DNA of 12,381 nucleotides from an uncultured Dialister sp. (GCF_900765565.1 NZ_CAAFRZ010000278.1:1-12381); one strand, 5' to 3'; shown: positions 1-7,040, counted from the first letter of the stretch. The notes: a model not told the origin generated them from the letters alone. Program-made: numbers and translations.

Positions 1-40
1 CACTTGCGTTAAGATTGTGATGAGATTATACCATGACTGG

Positions 41-85
41 GACATTTTCATTTGTGGTTACTTGAGACAATATCACTTGTGGTTC
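41..85. repeat. Imperfect direct repeat pair resembling an IS21-family element end
   Basis: Two copies of a 20-bp unit, GACATTTTCATTTGTGGTTA (41-60) and GACAATATCACTTGTGGTTC (66-85), lie 25 bp apart. A shorter related stretch, CACTTGCGTT, opens the window at 1-10. IS21-family elements are known to carry several such internally repeated binding sites at each end, and the phrase around TTGTGGTT fits my memory of them. No transposase gene is in view. This may therefore be the edge of an element lying to the left, or a remnant. Orientation and exact boundary cannot be set. Confidence 0.4.
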
Positions 86-116
86 ATACCTCTCCATTTT
101 CTCCTTAATTTTATAC

Positions 117-145
117 TTGAATTTACCCACAAAATCAAGTATAAT
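117..145 (+). promoter_or_regulatory. Sigma-70 type promoter of tRNA-Glu
   Basis: The -35 box TTGAAT (117-122) is separated by exactly 17 bp from a perfect -10 box TATAAT (140-145). Transcription should start near 152, about 5 bases before the mature tRNA. The strength and spacing fit a stable-RNA promoter. It may also supply the downstream MFS gene by read-through. Confidence 0.85.
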
Positions 146-156
146 AACTCATACAT

Positions 157-232
157 GGCCGGTTAGTCAAACGGTTAAGACGCTGCGTTCTCAGCGCAGA
201 GAGTATGGGTTCGAATCCCATACCGGTCACCA
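157..232 (+). tRNA. tRNA-Glu (anticodon CTC)
   Basis: This is a complete 76-base cloverleaf with an encoded CCA end. Acceptor strand GGCCGGT (157-163) pairs with ACCGGTC (222-228) with one G-U pair. The D stem is GTC/GAC. The anticodon stem CTGCG/CGCAG holds the loop TTCTCAG, so the anticodon is CTC, which reads GAG. The T arm is ATGGG-TTCGAAT-CCCAT. Discriminator A229 is followed by CCA at 230-232. The body closely matches typical bacterial tRNA-Glu. It charges glutamate for translation and, in organisms using the C5 route, for tetrapyrrole synthesis. Confidence 0.95.
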
Positions 233-236
233 TGAG

Positions 237-270
237 AAAAGGGAGCACAGAGGTGCTCTCTTTTATTTTT
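237..270 (+). terminator. Rho-independent terminator behind tRNA-Glu
   Basis: GAGCAC (243-248) and GTGCTC (253-258) form a perfect stem around the loop AGAG. The stem is extended by flanking G-T/G-C pairs and an A-run against a T-run, followed by TTTTATTTTT (261-270). It starts 5 bases after the tRNA CCA end. It finishes one base before the ribosome site of the MFS gene. Confidence 0.85.
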
Positions 271-283
271 CAGGAGAAATACT

Positions 284-1489
284 ATGGGAGAAAAGAAAAC
301 GGAGCTTTCGGAAAGGGAAGTCCGGCAGACGATTATGGCTTCTGCCGTGGGAGCCGCCTTTATTGGGGGCAGTGCGACTCTGGTGTTTCCATTCCTGCCG
401 CTGTATCTTATGGAACTGGGGGCATCTCCGGATACGGTGGCTTTGTGGAACTCCGCTGTGGTGTCCGGTATGTTTATCGTTGGCGCCCTGGTCATGCCGG
501 TCTGGGGAGCCCTGGCGGACCGGTTCGGGAAGCGGAAGATGATTCTCCGGTCCGCAGCTTGTCTATCTATTGCTTATTTTATGTCTTATTTTGCCCAGAA
601 TCCATGGGAGCTTCTGGGAGCCCGGCTGTTTCAGGGATTTTCCTTCGGCTTCAATCCGGTGAGCCAGGCCCTGGTATCAGAAATTGCCGGAAGCCATGCG
701 GGCCTGTCCATCGGTATACTTCTGGGCGGACGGAGCGCGGGGACCATGCTGGGCCCCTTCCTGGGCGGTATTCTGGGAGCCCTGACGGGCCTTCGGCTCC
801 CGTTCCTCATTTCAGGATGTGTCGATGTCCTTGCCTTTTTCCTGGTCTTCCTTTTCGTGAAGGAACCGGCCCGGAAAAAAGGAAATCAAAAAAAGGTGCC
901 CCTTATTGCTTCTCTCCGGCAGCTGGGAAAAAATAAGAATTTTATGATTCTCATGGCCCTCATGATTATTAACCAGTGCGCCATGCTGATTATCAATCCC
1001 CTCATAGCACTCCATGTGGTAGAATTGACTGGCACTACGGATAATGCCACCCTCATCTCCGGACTCATCTGCGGCGCTGCTGGGGTAGCCGGAGCCGTGG
1101 CGGGTCCCTTCTGGGGCCGGTGCGGGGAAAAGATGGGGTTCTACAGGACCATGGCCCTTTCCTTTGCCGGCGCCGGGCTGTTTTCGGGAATCCAGTTCCT
1201 GGCGCCTACGGTTGTCTTTTTTGGCCTGGGGCAGTTTGGATTTGGGTTCTTCACCATGGGCGGAGTGACGTCCATATCCGGTGCCATCCCGGAGATGATC
1301 AGCAACGACGAAGCCGGTAGCGCCTATGGAATCAATGCGGCTGCCATGAATATCGGAAACTGCATGGGCCCGGTCCTTGGCGGTGGCCTGGCCCATGTGT
1401 GCGGCAGCATGGGACCTGTATTTCTCCTGTCTTTCCTGTTCCAGGTCCTGTCGGCGGCATACATTTATATGAGATTTATCAGGAAGTAG
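284..1489 (+). CDS. MFS transporter, DHA1/MdtG-like drug exporter type
   Basis: This 401-residue protein has the size and hydrophobic profile of a 12-TM major facilitator permease in the cytoplasmic membrane. Loop 2-3 carries MFS motif A, GALADRFGKRKM (residues 75-86), with the conserved Gly, Asp, Arg and Lys. Residues 150-162 hold the antiporter motif C pattern, G-x3-GP-x2-GG, typical of proton-driven drug exporters. A basic cytoplasmic loop (about 193-205) joins the two halves. Start ATG 284 follows AGGAGA (272-277) by 6 bases. No promoter fits between the tRNA terminator and this gene, so expression probably depends on read-through from the tRNA promoter. Homologues are multidrug or metabolite exporters; the substrate cannot be read from the sequence. 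No clear terminator follows; the next gap is filled with repeat modules. Confidence 0.88.
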   Translation: MGEKKTELSEREVRQTIMASAVGAAFIGGSATLVFPFLPLYLMELGASPDTVALWNSAVVSGMFIVGALVMPVWGALADRFGKRKMILRSAACLSIAYFMSYFAQNPWELLGARLFQGFSFGFNPVSQALVSEIAGSHAGLSIGILLGGRSAGTMLGPFLGGILGALTGLRLPFLISGCVDVLAFFLVFLFVKEPARKKGNQKKVPLIASLRQLGKNKNFMILMALMIINQCAMLIINPLIALHVVELTGTTDNATLISGLICGAAGVAGAVAGPFWGRCGEKMGFYRTMALSFAGAGLFSGIQFLAPTVVFFGLGQFGFGFFTMGGVTSISGAIPEMISNDEAGSAYGINAAAMNIGNCMGPVLGGGLAHVCGSMGPVFLLSFLFQVLSAAYIYMRFIRK

Positions 1490-1500
1490 GGGATTGTCGG

Positions 1501-1575
1501 CTAACTGCTTACAGAGTACCACTGACAGTTTAGTAATAGAGGACCGTAAGCGGATAGCAGATAGCTGTAAGCCGT
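1501..1575. repeat. Intergenic modular repeat, copy A (GCTTACAG family)
   Basis: The MFS-sppA gap contains GCTTACAG (1507-1514) and its complement CTGTAAGC (1565-1572). Related fragments such as ACTGACAG, CCGTAAGCGGATAGC and AGATAGCTGTAAGCC lie between them. The same vocabulary recurs around 5405-5495 and 6770-6945. No reading frame or simple hairpin terminator explains it. Confidence 0.6.
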
Positions 1576-1606
1576 GAACCGGATAAACCCTTCCTTATCC
1601 CCTCTG

Positions 1607-1615
1607 TGCTATAAT
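1607..1615 (+). promoter_or_regulatory. Extended -10 promoter of sppA
   Basis: TGCTATAAT (1607-1615) is a perfect extended -10 element. No good -35 box lies 16-18 bp upstream, which is tolerated by extended -10 promoters. Transcription would start near 1622, giving a leader of about 60 bases before sppA. Confidence 0.65.
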
Positions 1616-1683
1616 CTAATCAGGCATTCATTGGAAGGCCGGCAGGTTTCGGTATGGAATTCCCTGGTGTAAAGGAGGAATCT

Positions 1684-2640
1684 ATGGATATACAGGTAAA
1701 AAGGAAATGGATGATCCTTGGCATTGTCCTTCTTCTGGTGGTGGCCATCGCAGCGGGTACTGCGGACCTTTGGAAAAACGGGGCTTCCCAGAACAGGAAA
1801 AGCGGCTATGTGGCGGTGATCCGCATTGATGGACCCATTTACGGGGGACCGGATACGGATTCCCTTCTCAACGGCGGCAGCGGCGTCACCAGTGAGGAAC
1901 TGATGCGTCAGTTCCAGGAAGCCCGCAAGGACCCGGAGGCCAAGGCCATCCTTGTCCGTATTAACAGCCCCGGCGGCTCCACAGGGGCTACTCAGGAAAT
2001 TGCGGAGGAGATGGATAAGATCAGGAGCAGCGGAAAGCCCATCATCATTTCCATGGGGGATATGTGCGCTTCTGCAGGCTATTGGCTTGCAAGCAAAGGA
2101 AACTATATTTTTGCTACTCCCGCCACCATTACGGGCAGCATCGGGGTTTACATGGACTATACGAATGTGGAAGACCTCATGAATAAGCTGGGCATTAAAA
2201 ATGAAAAGATCAAGAGCGGTGCCCACAAGGATATCCTTTCCATGTACCGCTCCATGACCGGAGAAGAACGGGACATGGTGCAGTCCATGGTGGATGATAT
2301 TTACAACCAGTTTGTCCAGACCGTGGCGGATGGAAGGAAAATGGATGAAAGCAAGGTTCGGAGCATTGCCGACGGCCGGATCCTTACGGGCAAACAGGCC
2401 CAGGACCTGGGACTGGTGGATGCCATGGGCAACTACTATGATGCCCTGAGCTATGCGGCATCCAGCGGCGGTATCCAGGGAGACGGGGAAAATATTCCGG
2501 TGAAAGTCTATGGCAGCGGTGTATCCCTGAAGGGCCTTCTGTCCGGTGAAGTGAAAAATCTTTCCGGCCTGTTTGCCAGGGCAGCGGCTGACAGCTTCAA
2601 AGAGTCCCTTCTCGAATCGTCAGTACCGTCCATGAAATAA
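1684..2640 (+). CDS. sppA: Signal peptide peptidase SppA, short 36-kDa type (family S49)
   Basis: This membrane-anchored serine protease degrades cleaved signal peptides. The 318-residue length matches the half-size Bacillus-type SppA rather than the roughly 600-residue E. coli form. One N-terminal membrane anchor spans about residues 10-25. The oxyanion region VRINSPGGS covers residues 91-99. The nucleophile is Ser130 in MCASAGYW, and the general base is most likely Lys177 in IKSGAHKD, giving the Ser-Lys dyad of family S49. I chose ATG 1684 because AAAGGAGG (1671-1678) sits 5 bases upstream; an in-frame ATG at 1654 has no ribosome site. It is followed after 11 bp by a YIP1-type membrane protein gene, and the two share one promoter and one terminator. 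Confidence 0.93.
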   Translation: MDIQVKRKWMILGIVLLLVVAIAAGTADLWKNGASQNRKSGYVAVIRIDGPIYGGPDTDSLLNGGSGVTSEELMRQFQEARKDPEAKAILVRINSPGGSTGATQEIAEEMDKIRSSGKPIIISMGDMCASAGYWLASKGNYIFATPATITGSIGVYMDYTNVEDLMNKLGIKNEKIKSGAHKDILSMYRSMTGEERDMVQSMVDDIYNQFVQTVADGRKMDESKVRSIADGRILTGKQAQDLGLVDAMGNYYDALSYAASSGGIQGDGENIPVKVYGSGVSLKGLLSGEVKNLSGLFARAAADSFKESLLESSVPSMK

Positions 2641-2651
2641 GGAGGATTTCC

Positions 2652-3242
2652 ATGAATCAGTTATTAGACCTGGCATTTGCCCTGCTCACGGCGCCGGAAC
2701 GGGCGCTCCGGCAGGTGACCAATGAAGAACGGCTGAAAGAAGGTTTTATCCTCTGGCTCTTCGTTGTATTTCTTTTATCCCTTTCCGTATTTCGGCAGGG
2801 ACCAGGACCGGTGGTACAGTTCCTGATGCTGTTCCTGTTCATGGGCGCCGCTCTTCTGGTGCACAGCGCAGTGATTGACTACATTTCCGGACTATGGGGC
2901 GGCATGGGAACGGCCCGGGGGATTACGGCGGGCTTCATGGCAGCGTCCCTGCCTCTGGCTTTCTCCGTGGTGTTTTCGTTCCTCGATAATCTTGGTATTT
3001 CTTTCCTCTCCGGCATCGGCAGCTTCGTCATATTCATCTGGTCCTTTTATCTGGATGTGAAGGCTATCAGTGAAAATTACCGGTTCCATTTCGGGAAATC
3101 GGTGCTTATTGCCCTCACACCCTATGTGCTGGCGGTAGTTTTCCTCCTGGCCCTCATGGCTCTGGGAGTCATGGCAGCGGTGGAAGGCATTGCCAATATG
3201 CAGGACGTACAGACTATTGAATCTGTCATCAGCGGGATGTAA
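2652..3242 (+). CDS. YIP1-family integral membrane protein
   Basis: This 196-residue protein is almost entirely hydrophobic, with about five membrane segments (roughly 31-48, 54-77, 92-112, 116-136, 150-175). A short amphipathic N-terminus contains the TAPERAL stretch. The start (a Pro-containing helix before the first membrane segment), the five-segment layout and the W-x3-L/D-V-K-A-I-S stretch before the last segment fit the bacterial YIP1 domain family, whose function is unknown. ATG 2652 is preceded by AAGGAGG (2639-2645), which overlaps the sppA stop codon, so the two genes are probably translated in tandem. I infer a link to membrane protein quality control only from this pairing; no catalytic residue is visible. 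The exact family is less certain than the gene itself. Confidence 0.75.
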   Translation: MNQLLDLAFALLTAPERALRQVTNEERLKEGFILWLFVVFLLSLSVFRQGPGPVVQFLMLFLFMGAALLVHSAVIDYISGLWGGMGTARGITAGFMAASLPLAFSVVFSFLDNLGISFLSGIGSFVIFIWSFYLDVKAISENYRFHFGKSVLIALTPYVLAVVFLLALMALGVMAAVEGIANMQDVQTIESVISGM

Positions 3243-3259
3243 AATAGAATCAATAGCAA

Positions 3260-3299
3260 TGGGGCTGTGTCGGAATTGACGCAGCCCCAGCTTCTTTTC
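3260..3299 (+). terminator. Terminator of the sppA-YIP1 operon
   Basis: A 12-bp stem, TGGGGCTGTGTC (3260-3271) with GACGCAGCCCCA (3278-3289), has one G-U pair and the loop GGAATT. It is followed by the pyrimidine run CTTCTTTTC. The tail is less pure than usual but the stem is strong. Confidence 0.75.
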
Positions 3300-3406
3300 A
3301 GGGCCAGGAGACGGGCAGAAATGGGAAAGTCCCGTTCCTTACCTGTATGCCTCATGGCTGGCGACAAAGGCATTGGAACCCTGAATTTTCAAAATTTCAT
3401 TCCCTG

Positions 3407-3415
3407 TGATATAAT
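3407..3415 (+). promoter_or_regulatory. Extended -10 promoter of glmS
   Basis: TGATATAAT (3407-3415) is a consensus extended -10 element. A weak TTTCAA (3387-3392) lies 17 bp upstream. The predicted start near 3422 leaves a leader of about 100 bases. A second TATAAT (3479-3484) lacks both a TG extension and a -35 box, so I regard it as less likely. The leader contains a short CCCC-GGCT-GGGG hairpin (3459-3470) but no glmS ribozyme. Confidence 0.6.
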
Positions 3416-3523
3416 AATATGCGTATGTATTGCCTTTTTTCGCTTTAAAAGCAGGCGGCCCCGGCTGGGGCAGAATAATATAATCGATAATAAAGAAACA
3501 GAATGTATAAGGAGGAATACCAT

Positions 3524-5350
3524 ATGTGCGGTATTGTAGGTTATGTGGGAAGCGGGAATGCCCAGGACTTCCTGATTGACGGTCTTCGTCGTCTCGAATA
3601 CAGAGGATATGATTCTGCCGGTATCGCGGTCTATGAAAATGGAAAAATCCAAATCGAGAAGAAGCAAGGTCGCCTGGTGAACCTTGAAAATGTGCTGAAA
3701 GAACATCCCCTGACTGGTCATATCGGCATCGGTCATACCCGTTGGGCTACCCATGGCAAGCCGTCTGACCGGAATGCCCATCCCCACGGTGACTGCCATA
3801 ACCATTTCGTAGTGGTCCACAATGGCATCATTGAAAACTACATGACCCTGAAAAAGGACCTCATGGAAAAGGGCCATGTCTTCAAGTCCGATACGGATAC
3901 GGAAGTGGTTCCGCACCTCCTGGAAGAACTGGATGATGGGGATTTCCTGTCCACTGTCCGCAAGATGCTCTCTATGATCGAAGGCTCCTACAGTCTGGTC
4001 ATCATGGACGCTGCAGACCCGGATACCATTATCTGTACAAAGAAAGCAAACCCTCTCATCATCGGTCTCGGTAAAGGAGAAAATTTTATTGCCTCCGATA
4101 TTCCGGCAGTGATCAACAGAACCCGGGATATTTACATCCTGGACGATGAAGAACTGGCGGTGGTGAAGAAAGACAGCGTCACTATTCTTGATAAAGAAGG
4201 ACACCCGATCCAGAAGAAAATCCAGAAGGTCACCTGGACCGCAGAAGCTGCAGAAAAAGGCGGCTATCCCCATTTCATGCTGAAGGAAATCTTTGAACAG
4301 CCCAAAGCCGTCAGGGACACCGTACAGATTCACCTGAACAAAGATGGCTCCGTAGCCTTCCCGGATCTTCACTGGACGAAGGAATGCTTTGATGACATCG
4401 ACAATATCCTTATTACTGCCTGCGGTACTGCTTACCATGCAGGGCTCGTAGCAAAGCACTACATCGAACGGTTCGTGAAGATTCCGGTTTCCGTAGAAAT
4501 CGCTTCCGAATACCGGTACAGCAAGCCTCTTACCACCAGCCATACCCTGTGCATTGTAGTTTCCCAATCCGGTGAAACCATCGATACCCTGGAAGCACTG
4601 AAGGAAGCCAAGCGCCATGGCGCAAAGAGCCTGGCGGTCACGAACTCCATCGGCTCTTCCATCGCCCGGGAAGCGGATAATGTGGTCTATACCCTGGCAG
4701 GTCCGGAAATCGCCGTGGCCTCCACAAAAGCCTATACCACCCAGCTCGTGGCGCTGCTGCTGCTTTCCCTTTACATGGCCCAGCTTCGTGGCACCATTCC
4801 GATGGAACTGATTCACAAGATTACCGATGGCCTGAAGGACCTGCCGAAGCAGATTGAAAAGGTACTGGGTGAAAAAGACCACATGTCCCATGTGGCGGAC
4901 CGTCTCATCAAAGCCCATGATATTTTCTATTTGGGCCGTTCTATCGACTATGCCATCGCCATGGAAGGGGCACTGAAACTGAAGGAAGTGTCCTATATCC
5001 ATGCAGAATCCTATGCCGCTGGAGAACTGAAACACGGTACACTGGCTCTCATTACCAAAGATACGCCGGTCATTGCCGTGGCTACACAGGATGCTGTAAG
5101 CTCCAAGATGTACAGCAACATCCAGGAAGTAAAAGCCCGGGGCGCAGAGGTCCTTGGCATCGGCTACGATGACGACAAGGAACTGGAGAAATACACCACC
5201 GAAACTGTTCGTATTCCAAGGGTGGACTTCTTCATCGCTCCGATTCTTGCAGTGATTCCCATGCAGCTCCTTGCTTACTACACCAGTATCAAGAGAGGCA
5301 ACGATGTGGATAAACCAAGAAACCTGGCCAAGTCTGTGACCGTTGAATAA
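3524..5350 (+). CDS. glmS: Glutamine-fructose-6-phosphate aminotransferase (isomerizing)
   Basis: GlmS makes glucosamine-6-phosphate from fructose-6-phosphate and glutamine, the first step toward UDP-GlcNAc, peptidoglycan and other cell-wall sugars. At 608 residues it has the usual full length. Cys2 becomes the N-terminal nucleophile after Met removal (MCGIVGYVG). The class II glutaminase domain (about 1-220) shows RGYDSAG, RWATHG (74-79) and HNG (99-101). Two SIS sugar-isomerase domains follow, with CGTAYHAG (300-307), the phosphate loop SQSGET (347-352), AGELKHG and the conserved C-terminal tail PRNLAKSVTVE. The start is ATG 3524, 8 bases after AAGGAGG; a start at 3503 would bury the catalytic Cys and can be excluded. 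It is monocistronic, between its own promoter and a strong terminator. Confidence 0.98.
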   Translation: MCGIVGYVGSGNAQDFLIDGLRRLEYRGYDSAGIAVYENGKIQIEKKQGRLVNLENVLKEHPLTGHIGIGHTRWATHGKPSDRNAHPHGDCHNHFVVVHNGIIENYMTLKKDLMEKGHVFKSDTDTEVVPHLLEELDDGDFLSTVRKMLSMIEGSYSLVIMDAADPDTIICTKKANPLIIGLGKGENFIASDIPAVINRTRDIYILDDEELAVVKKDSVTILDKEGHPIQKKIQKVTWTAEAAEKGGYPHFMLKEIFEQPKAVRDTVQIHLNKDGSVAFPDLHWTKECFDDIDNILITACGTAYHAGLVAKHYIERFVKIPVSVEIASEYRYSKPLTTSHTLCIVVSQSGETIDTLEALKEAKRHGAKSLAVTNSIGSSIAREADNVVYTLAGPEIAVASTKAYTTQLVALLLLSLYMAQLRGTIPMELIHKITDGLKDLPKQIEKVLGEKDHMSHVADRLIKAHDIFYLGRSIDYAIAMEGALKLKEVSYIHAESYAAGELKHGTLALITKDTPVIAVATQDAVSSKMYSNIQEVKARGAEVLGIGYDDDKELEKYTTETVRIPRVDFFIAPILAVIPMQLLAYYTSIKRGNDVDKPRNLAKSVTVE

Positions 5351-5358
5351 CTGAACAG

Positions 5359-5392
5359 AATCCGCAGGAACCAAAGGCCCTGCGGATTTTTT
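5359..5392 (+). terminator. Terminator of glmS
   Basis: A perfect 10-bp stem, AATCCGCAGG (5359-5368) with CCTGCGGATT (5379-5388), encloses a 10-base loop and runs into six T residues (5387-5392). It begins 9 bases after the glmS stop codon. Confidence 0.92.
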
Positions 5393-5404
5393 ATGCCATG
5401 GGGG

Positions 5405-5516
5405 CAGCTTACGGCTTACAGCGGACAGCTATTGGCTTACCGTTGTCAGATTCATGATCTGGGACTGTAAGCTGACAGCTGTAAGCGGACAGCAGACCAC
5501 CAGACCACCAGACATC
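5405..5516. repeat. Intergenic modular repeat, copy B (GCTTACAG family) with 8-bp tandem
   Basis: The glmS-trpS gap holds GCTTACAG (5414-5421) and two opposite-strand copies, CTGTAAGC (5465-5472 and 5479-5486). Shared longer modules are GCTTACAGCGGACAGCT and AGCTGTAAGCGGACAGC. At the right end GACCACCA is repeated in tandem (about 5494-5510). The opposed modules allow partial self-pairing across a centre near 5450. Confidence 0.65.
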
Positions 5517-5523
5517 CCTGCTA

Positions 5524-5552
5524 TTGCGAAATCAGGGCATTCAGCATAAAAT
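5524..5552 (+). promoter_or_regulatory. Promoter of trpS
   Basis: The -35 box TTGCGA (5524-5529) and the -10 box TAAAAT (5547-5552) have a 17-bp spacer. The start near 5559 gives a leader of about 94 bases. That leader contains a perfect 7-bp hairpin, TCTCCAG (5588-5594) with CTGGAGA (5599-5605) and a TCCT tetraloop. The leader is too short for a T-box, and no T-box signature is visible. Confidence 0.6.
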
Positions 5553-5652
5553 AGAACTATATGAGAGAAGTACCGGTTGACGGCGATTCTCCAGTCCTCT
5601 GGAGATGCTTTCGATTGGGCTTGTCCGGAATTTAAGGATAGGAGTTGTGTGT

Positions 5653-6714
5653 ATGAAGAAAATTATTTTAACCGGTGACCGTCCTACTGGCCGCCTGCAT
5701 GTGGGCCATTATGTAGGATCTCTTCGTGAAAGGGTGGCTCTACAGAACTCCGGAAAATTTGATGAAGTATATATTGAAATCGCCGATGCCCAGGCATTGA
5801 CGGACAATGCGGATAACCCGGAAAAGGTTCGCAAGAATGTGCTTCAGGTGGCGCTGGATTACCTCTCTGTAGGTATTGATCCGGAAAAATCCTGCATATT
5901 CATCCAGTCCCTGGTGCCGGCGCTGCCGGAACTGACCATGTACTATATGAACCTGGTTACCGTAGCAAGATTGGAACGGAATCCTACGGTAAAAGCAGAA
6001 ATCCAGCAGAAGCATTTTGAGGCCAGTATTCCGGCGGGATTCCTGTGCTACCCGGTGAGCCAGGCCGCTGATATTACGGGCTTCATGGCCACCACTGTTC
6101 CGACGGGGGAAGACCAGGAACCTATGCTGGAACAGACAAGGGAAATTGTCCGGAAGTTCAATGAAATTTACGGGGAAACCCTGGTGGAACCGGAGATTGT
6201 CCTTTCTTCCAACAAGGCCAGCCTCCGCCTGCCCGGTACCGATGGAAAGGCTAAGATGAGCAAATCCCTGGGCAACTGCATTTATCTGTCCGATGAACCG
6301 GAGGATATTGAGAAGAAAATCATGTCCATGTACACTGATCCCACCCACCTTAGGAAAGACGACCCAGGCCACGTGGAAGGAAATCCCGTATTTACCTATC
6401 TCGACGCATTCTGCAGGGATGAATACTTTGCAGAATTCCTTCCGGAATATAAGAATCTGGATGAACTGAAGGCCCATTACACCCGGGGCGGTCTGGGGGA
6501 CGTGAAGGTGAAACGGTTCCTGAATAAGGTGATGCAGGCAGAACTGGCTCCTATCCGGGAACGGCGCCACGCATGGGAAAAACGGCTTCCCGATGTGGCG
6601 GATATCCTGGAGGCAGGCACAAAGAAAGCAGCCGCCAAGGCTGATGAAACCCTGCAGAAGGTCAGGAAAGCCATGAGAATCAACTATTTTGAAGATGGAA
6701 ACCTGTTGAAATAA
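5653..6714 (+). CDS. trpS: Tryptophanyl-tRNA synthetase
   Basis: This class Ic aminoacyl-tRNA synthetase charges tRNA-Trp with tryptophan in the cytoplasm, at the expense of ATP. The protein has 353 residues, slightly longer than the roughly 330 typical of E. coli or Bacillus TrpS. It belongs to the variant opening with ILTGDRPTGRLHVGHYVGSL. The HIGH signature appears as HVGH (16-19) and the KMSKS loop is intact at 201-205, with the neighbouring Asp in SQAAD (140) and GED (152-154). A charged Ala/Lys-rich C-terminal tail explains the extra length. Start ATG 5653 follows the AGGATAGGAG region by 8 bases; an in-frame ATG at 5605 overlaps the leader hairpin and adds residues not seen in the family. 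The gene has its own promoter and terminator. Confidence 0.96.
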   Translation: MKKIILTGDRPTGRLHVGHYVGSLRERVALQNSGKFDEVYIEIADAQALTDNADNPEKVRKNVLQVALDYLSVGIDPEKSCIFIQSLVPALPELTMYYMNLVTVARLERNPTVKAEIQQKHFEASIPAGFLCYPVSQAADITGFMATTVPTGEDQEPMLEQTREIVRKFNEIYGETLVEPEIVLSSNKASLRLPGTDGKAKMSKSLGNCIYLSDEPEDIEKKIMSMYTDPTHLRKDDPGHVEGNPVFTYLDAFCRDEYFAEFLPEYKNLDELKAHYTRGGLGDVKVKRFLNKVMQAELAPIRERRHAWEKRLPDVADILEAGTKKAAAKADETLQKVRKAMRINYFEDGNLLK

Positions 6715-6725
6715 GGATGTCAATG

Positions 6726-6757
6726 AAAAGACTGTGGAGAAATCTGCAGTCTTTTTT
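6726..6757 (+). terminator. Terminator of trpS
   Basis: AAAAGACTG (6726-6734) pairs with CAGTCTTTT (6747-6755) around a 12-base loop and continues into a run of six T residues ending at 6757. It starts 12 bases after the trpS stop. Confidence 0.88.
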
Positions 6758-6767
6758 GTTGGCTGGG

Positions 6768-6950
6768 GGATGGTTATCCGCCGTCTGCTATCCGTTATCC
6801 GCTTACTGCTAACGGCTTACAGTCAATGGCTGACAGCTATCAGCTTACAGATATTGGGGAATAGCTTGATTTGCGGATAGTTTTCTTTTTCAGCAGCGGT
6901 AGGCCGTCAGCCGCCAGGTGTCAACTGCAAGCTTATAGCTGTCAGCCATC
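6768..6950. repeat. Intergenic modular repeat, copy C (GCTTACAG family)
   Basis: This is the longest copy of the repeat type and fills half of the 395-base gap between trpS and nhaA. GCTTACAG appears at 6815-6822 and 6843-6850. Related modules around them include TATCCG (twice), GCTGACAGCTATCAGC, GCGGATAG and AGCTGTCAGC. No coding frame is visible. The rest of the gap (about 6950-7109) is AT-rich and contains the nhaA promoter. Confidence 0.6.
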
Positions 6951-7040
6951 ATCTACACTCCATAACTCCGAATAATATCCGGCAGATTCCAACGCAACCT
7001 ATAGCATACAATGCAATAATAAAAATAATCATAACATATA

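Noticed and set aside
1654..1683. Earlier ATG start for sppA
   Set aside because: It adds ten residues in front of the signal anchor and has no ribosome site, whereas ATG 1684 has a near-perfect one.
3422..3523. Possible glmS ribozyme in the glmS leader
   Set aside because: The conserved core (AGCGCC near the cleavage site and the GACGAGG...GGAGG region) is absent, and the leader of about 100 bases is too short.
3389..5374. A very long open frame (over 600 codons) on the - strand opposite glmS
   Set aside because: It is the complement of a clearly identified glmS gene. It begins and ends without a sensible ribosome site and encodes no recognisable domain. Such antisense openness is common where codon third positions are GC-biased. 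The same applies to the frame at 5740-6723 opposite trpS, 8628-9539 opposite ptsI and 11236-11991 opposite the VTT gene.
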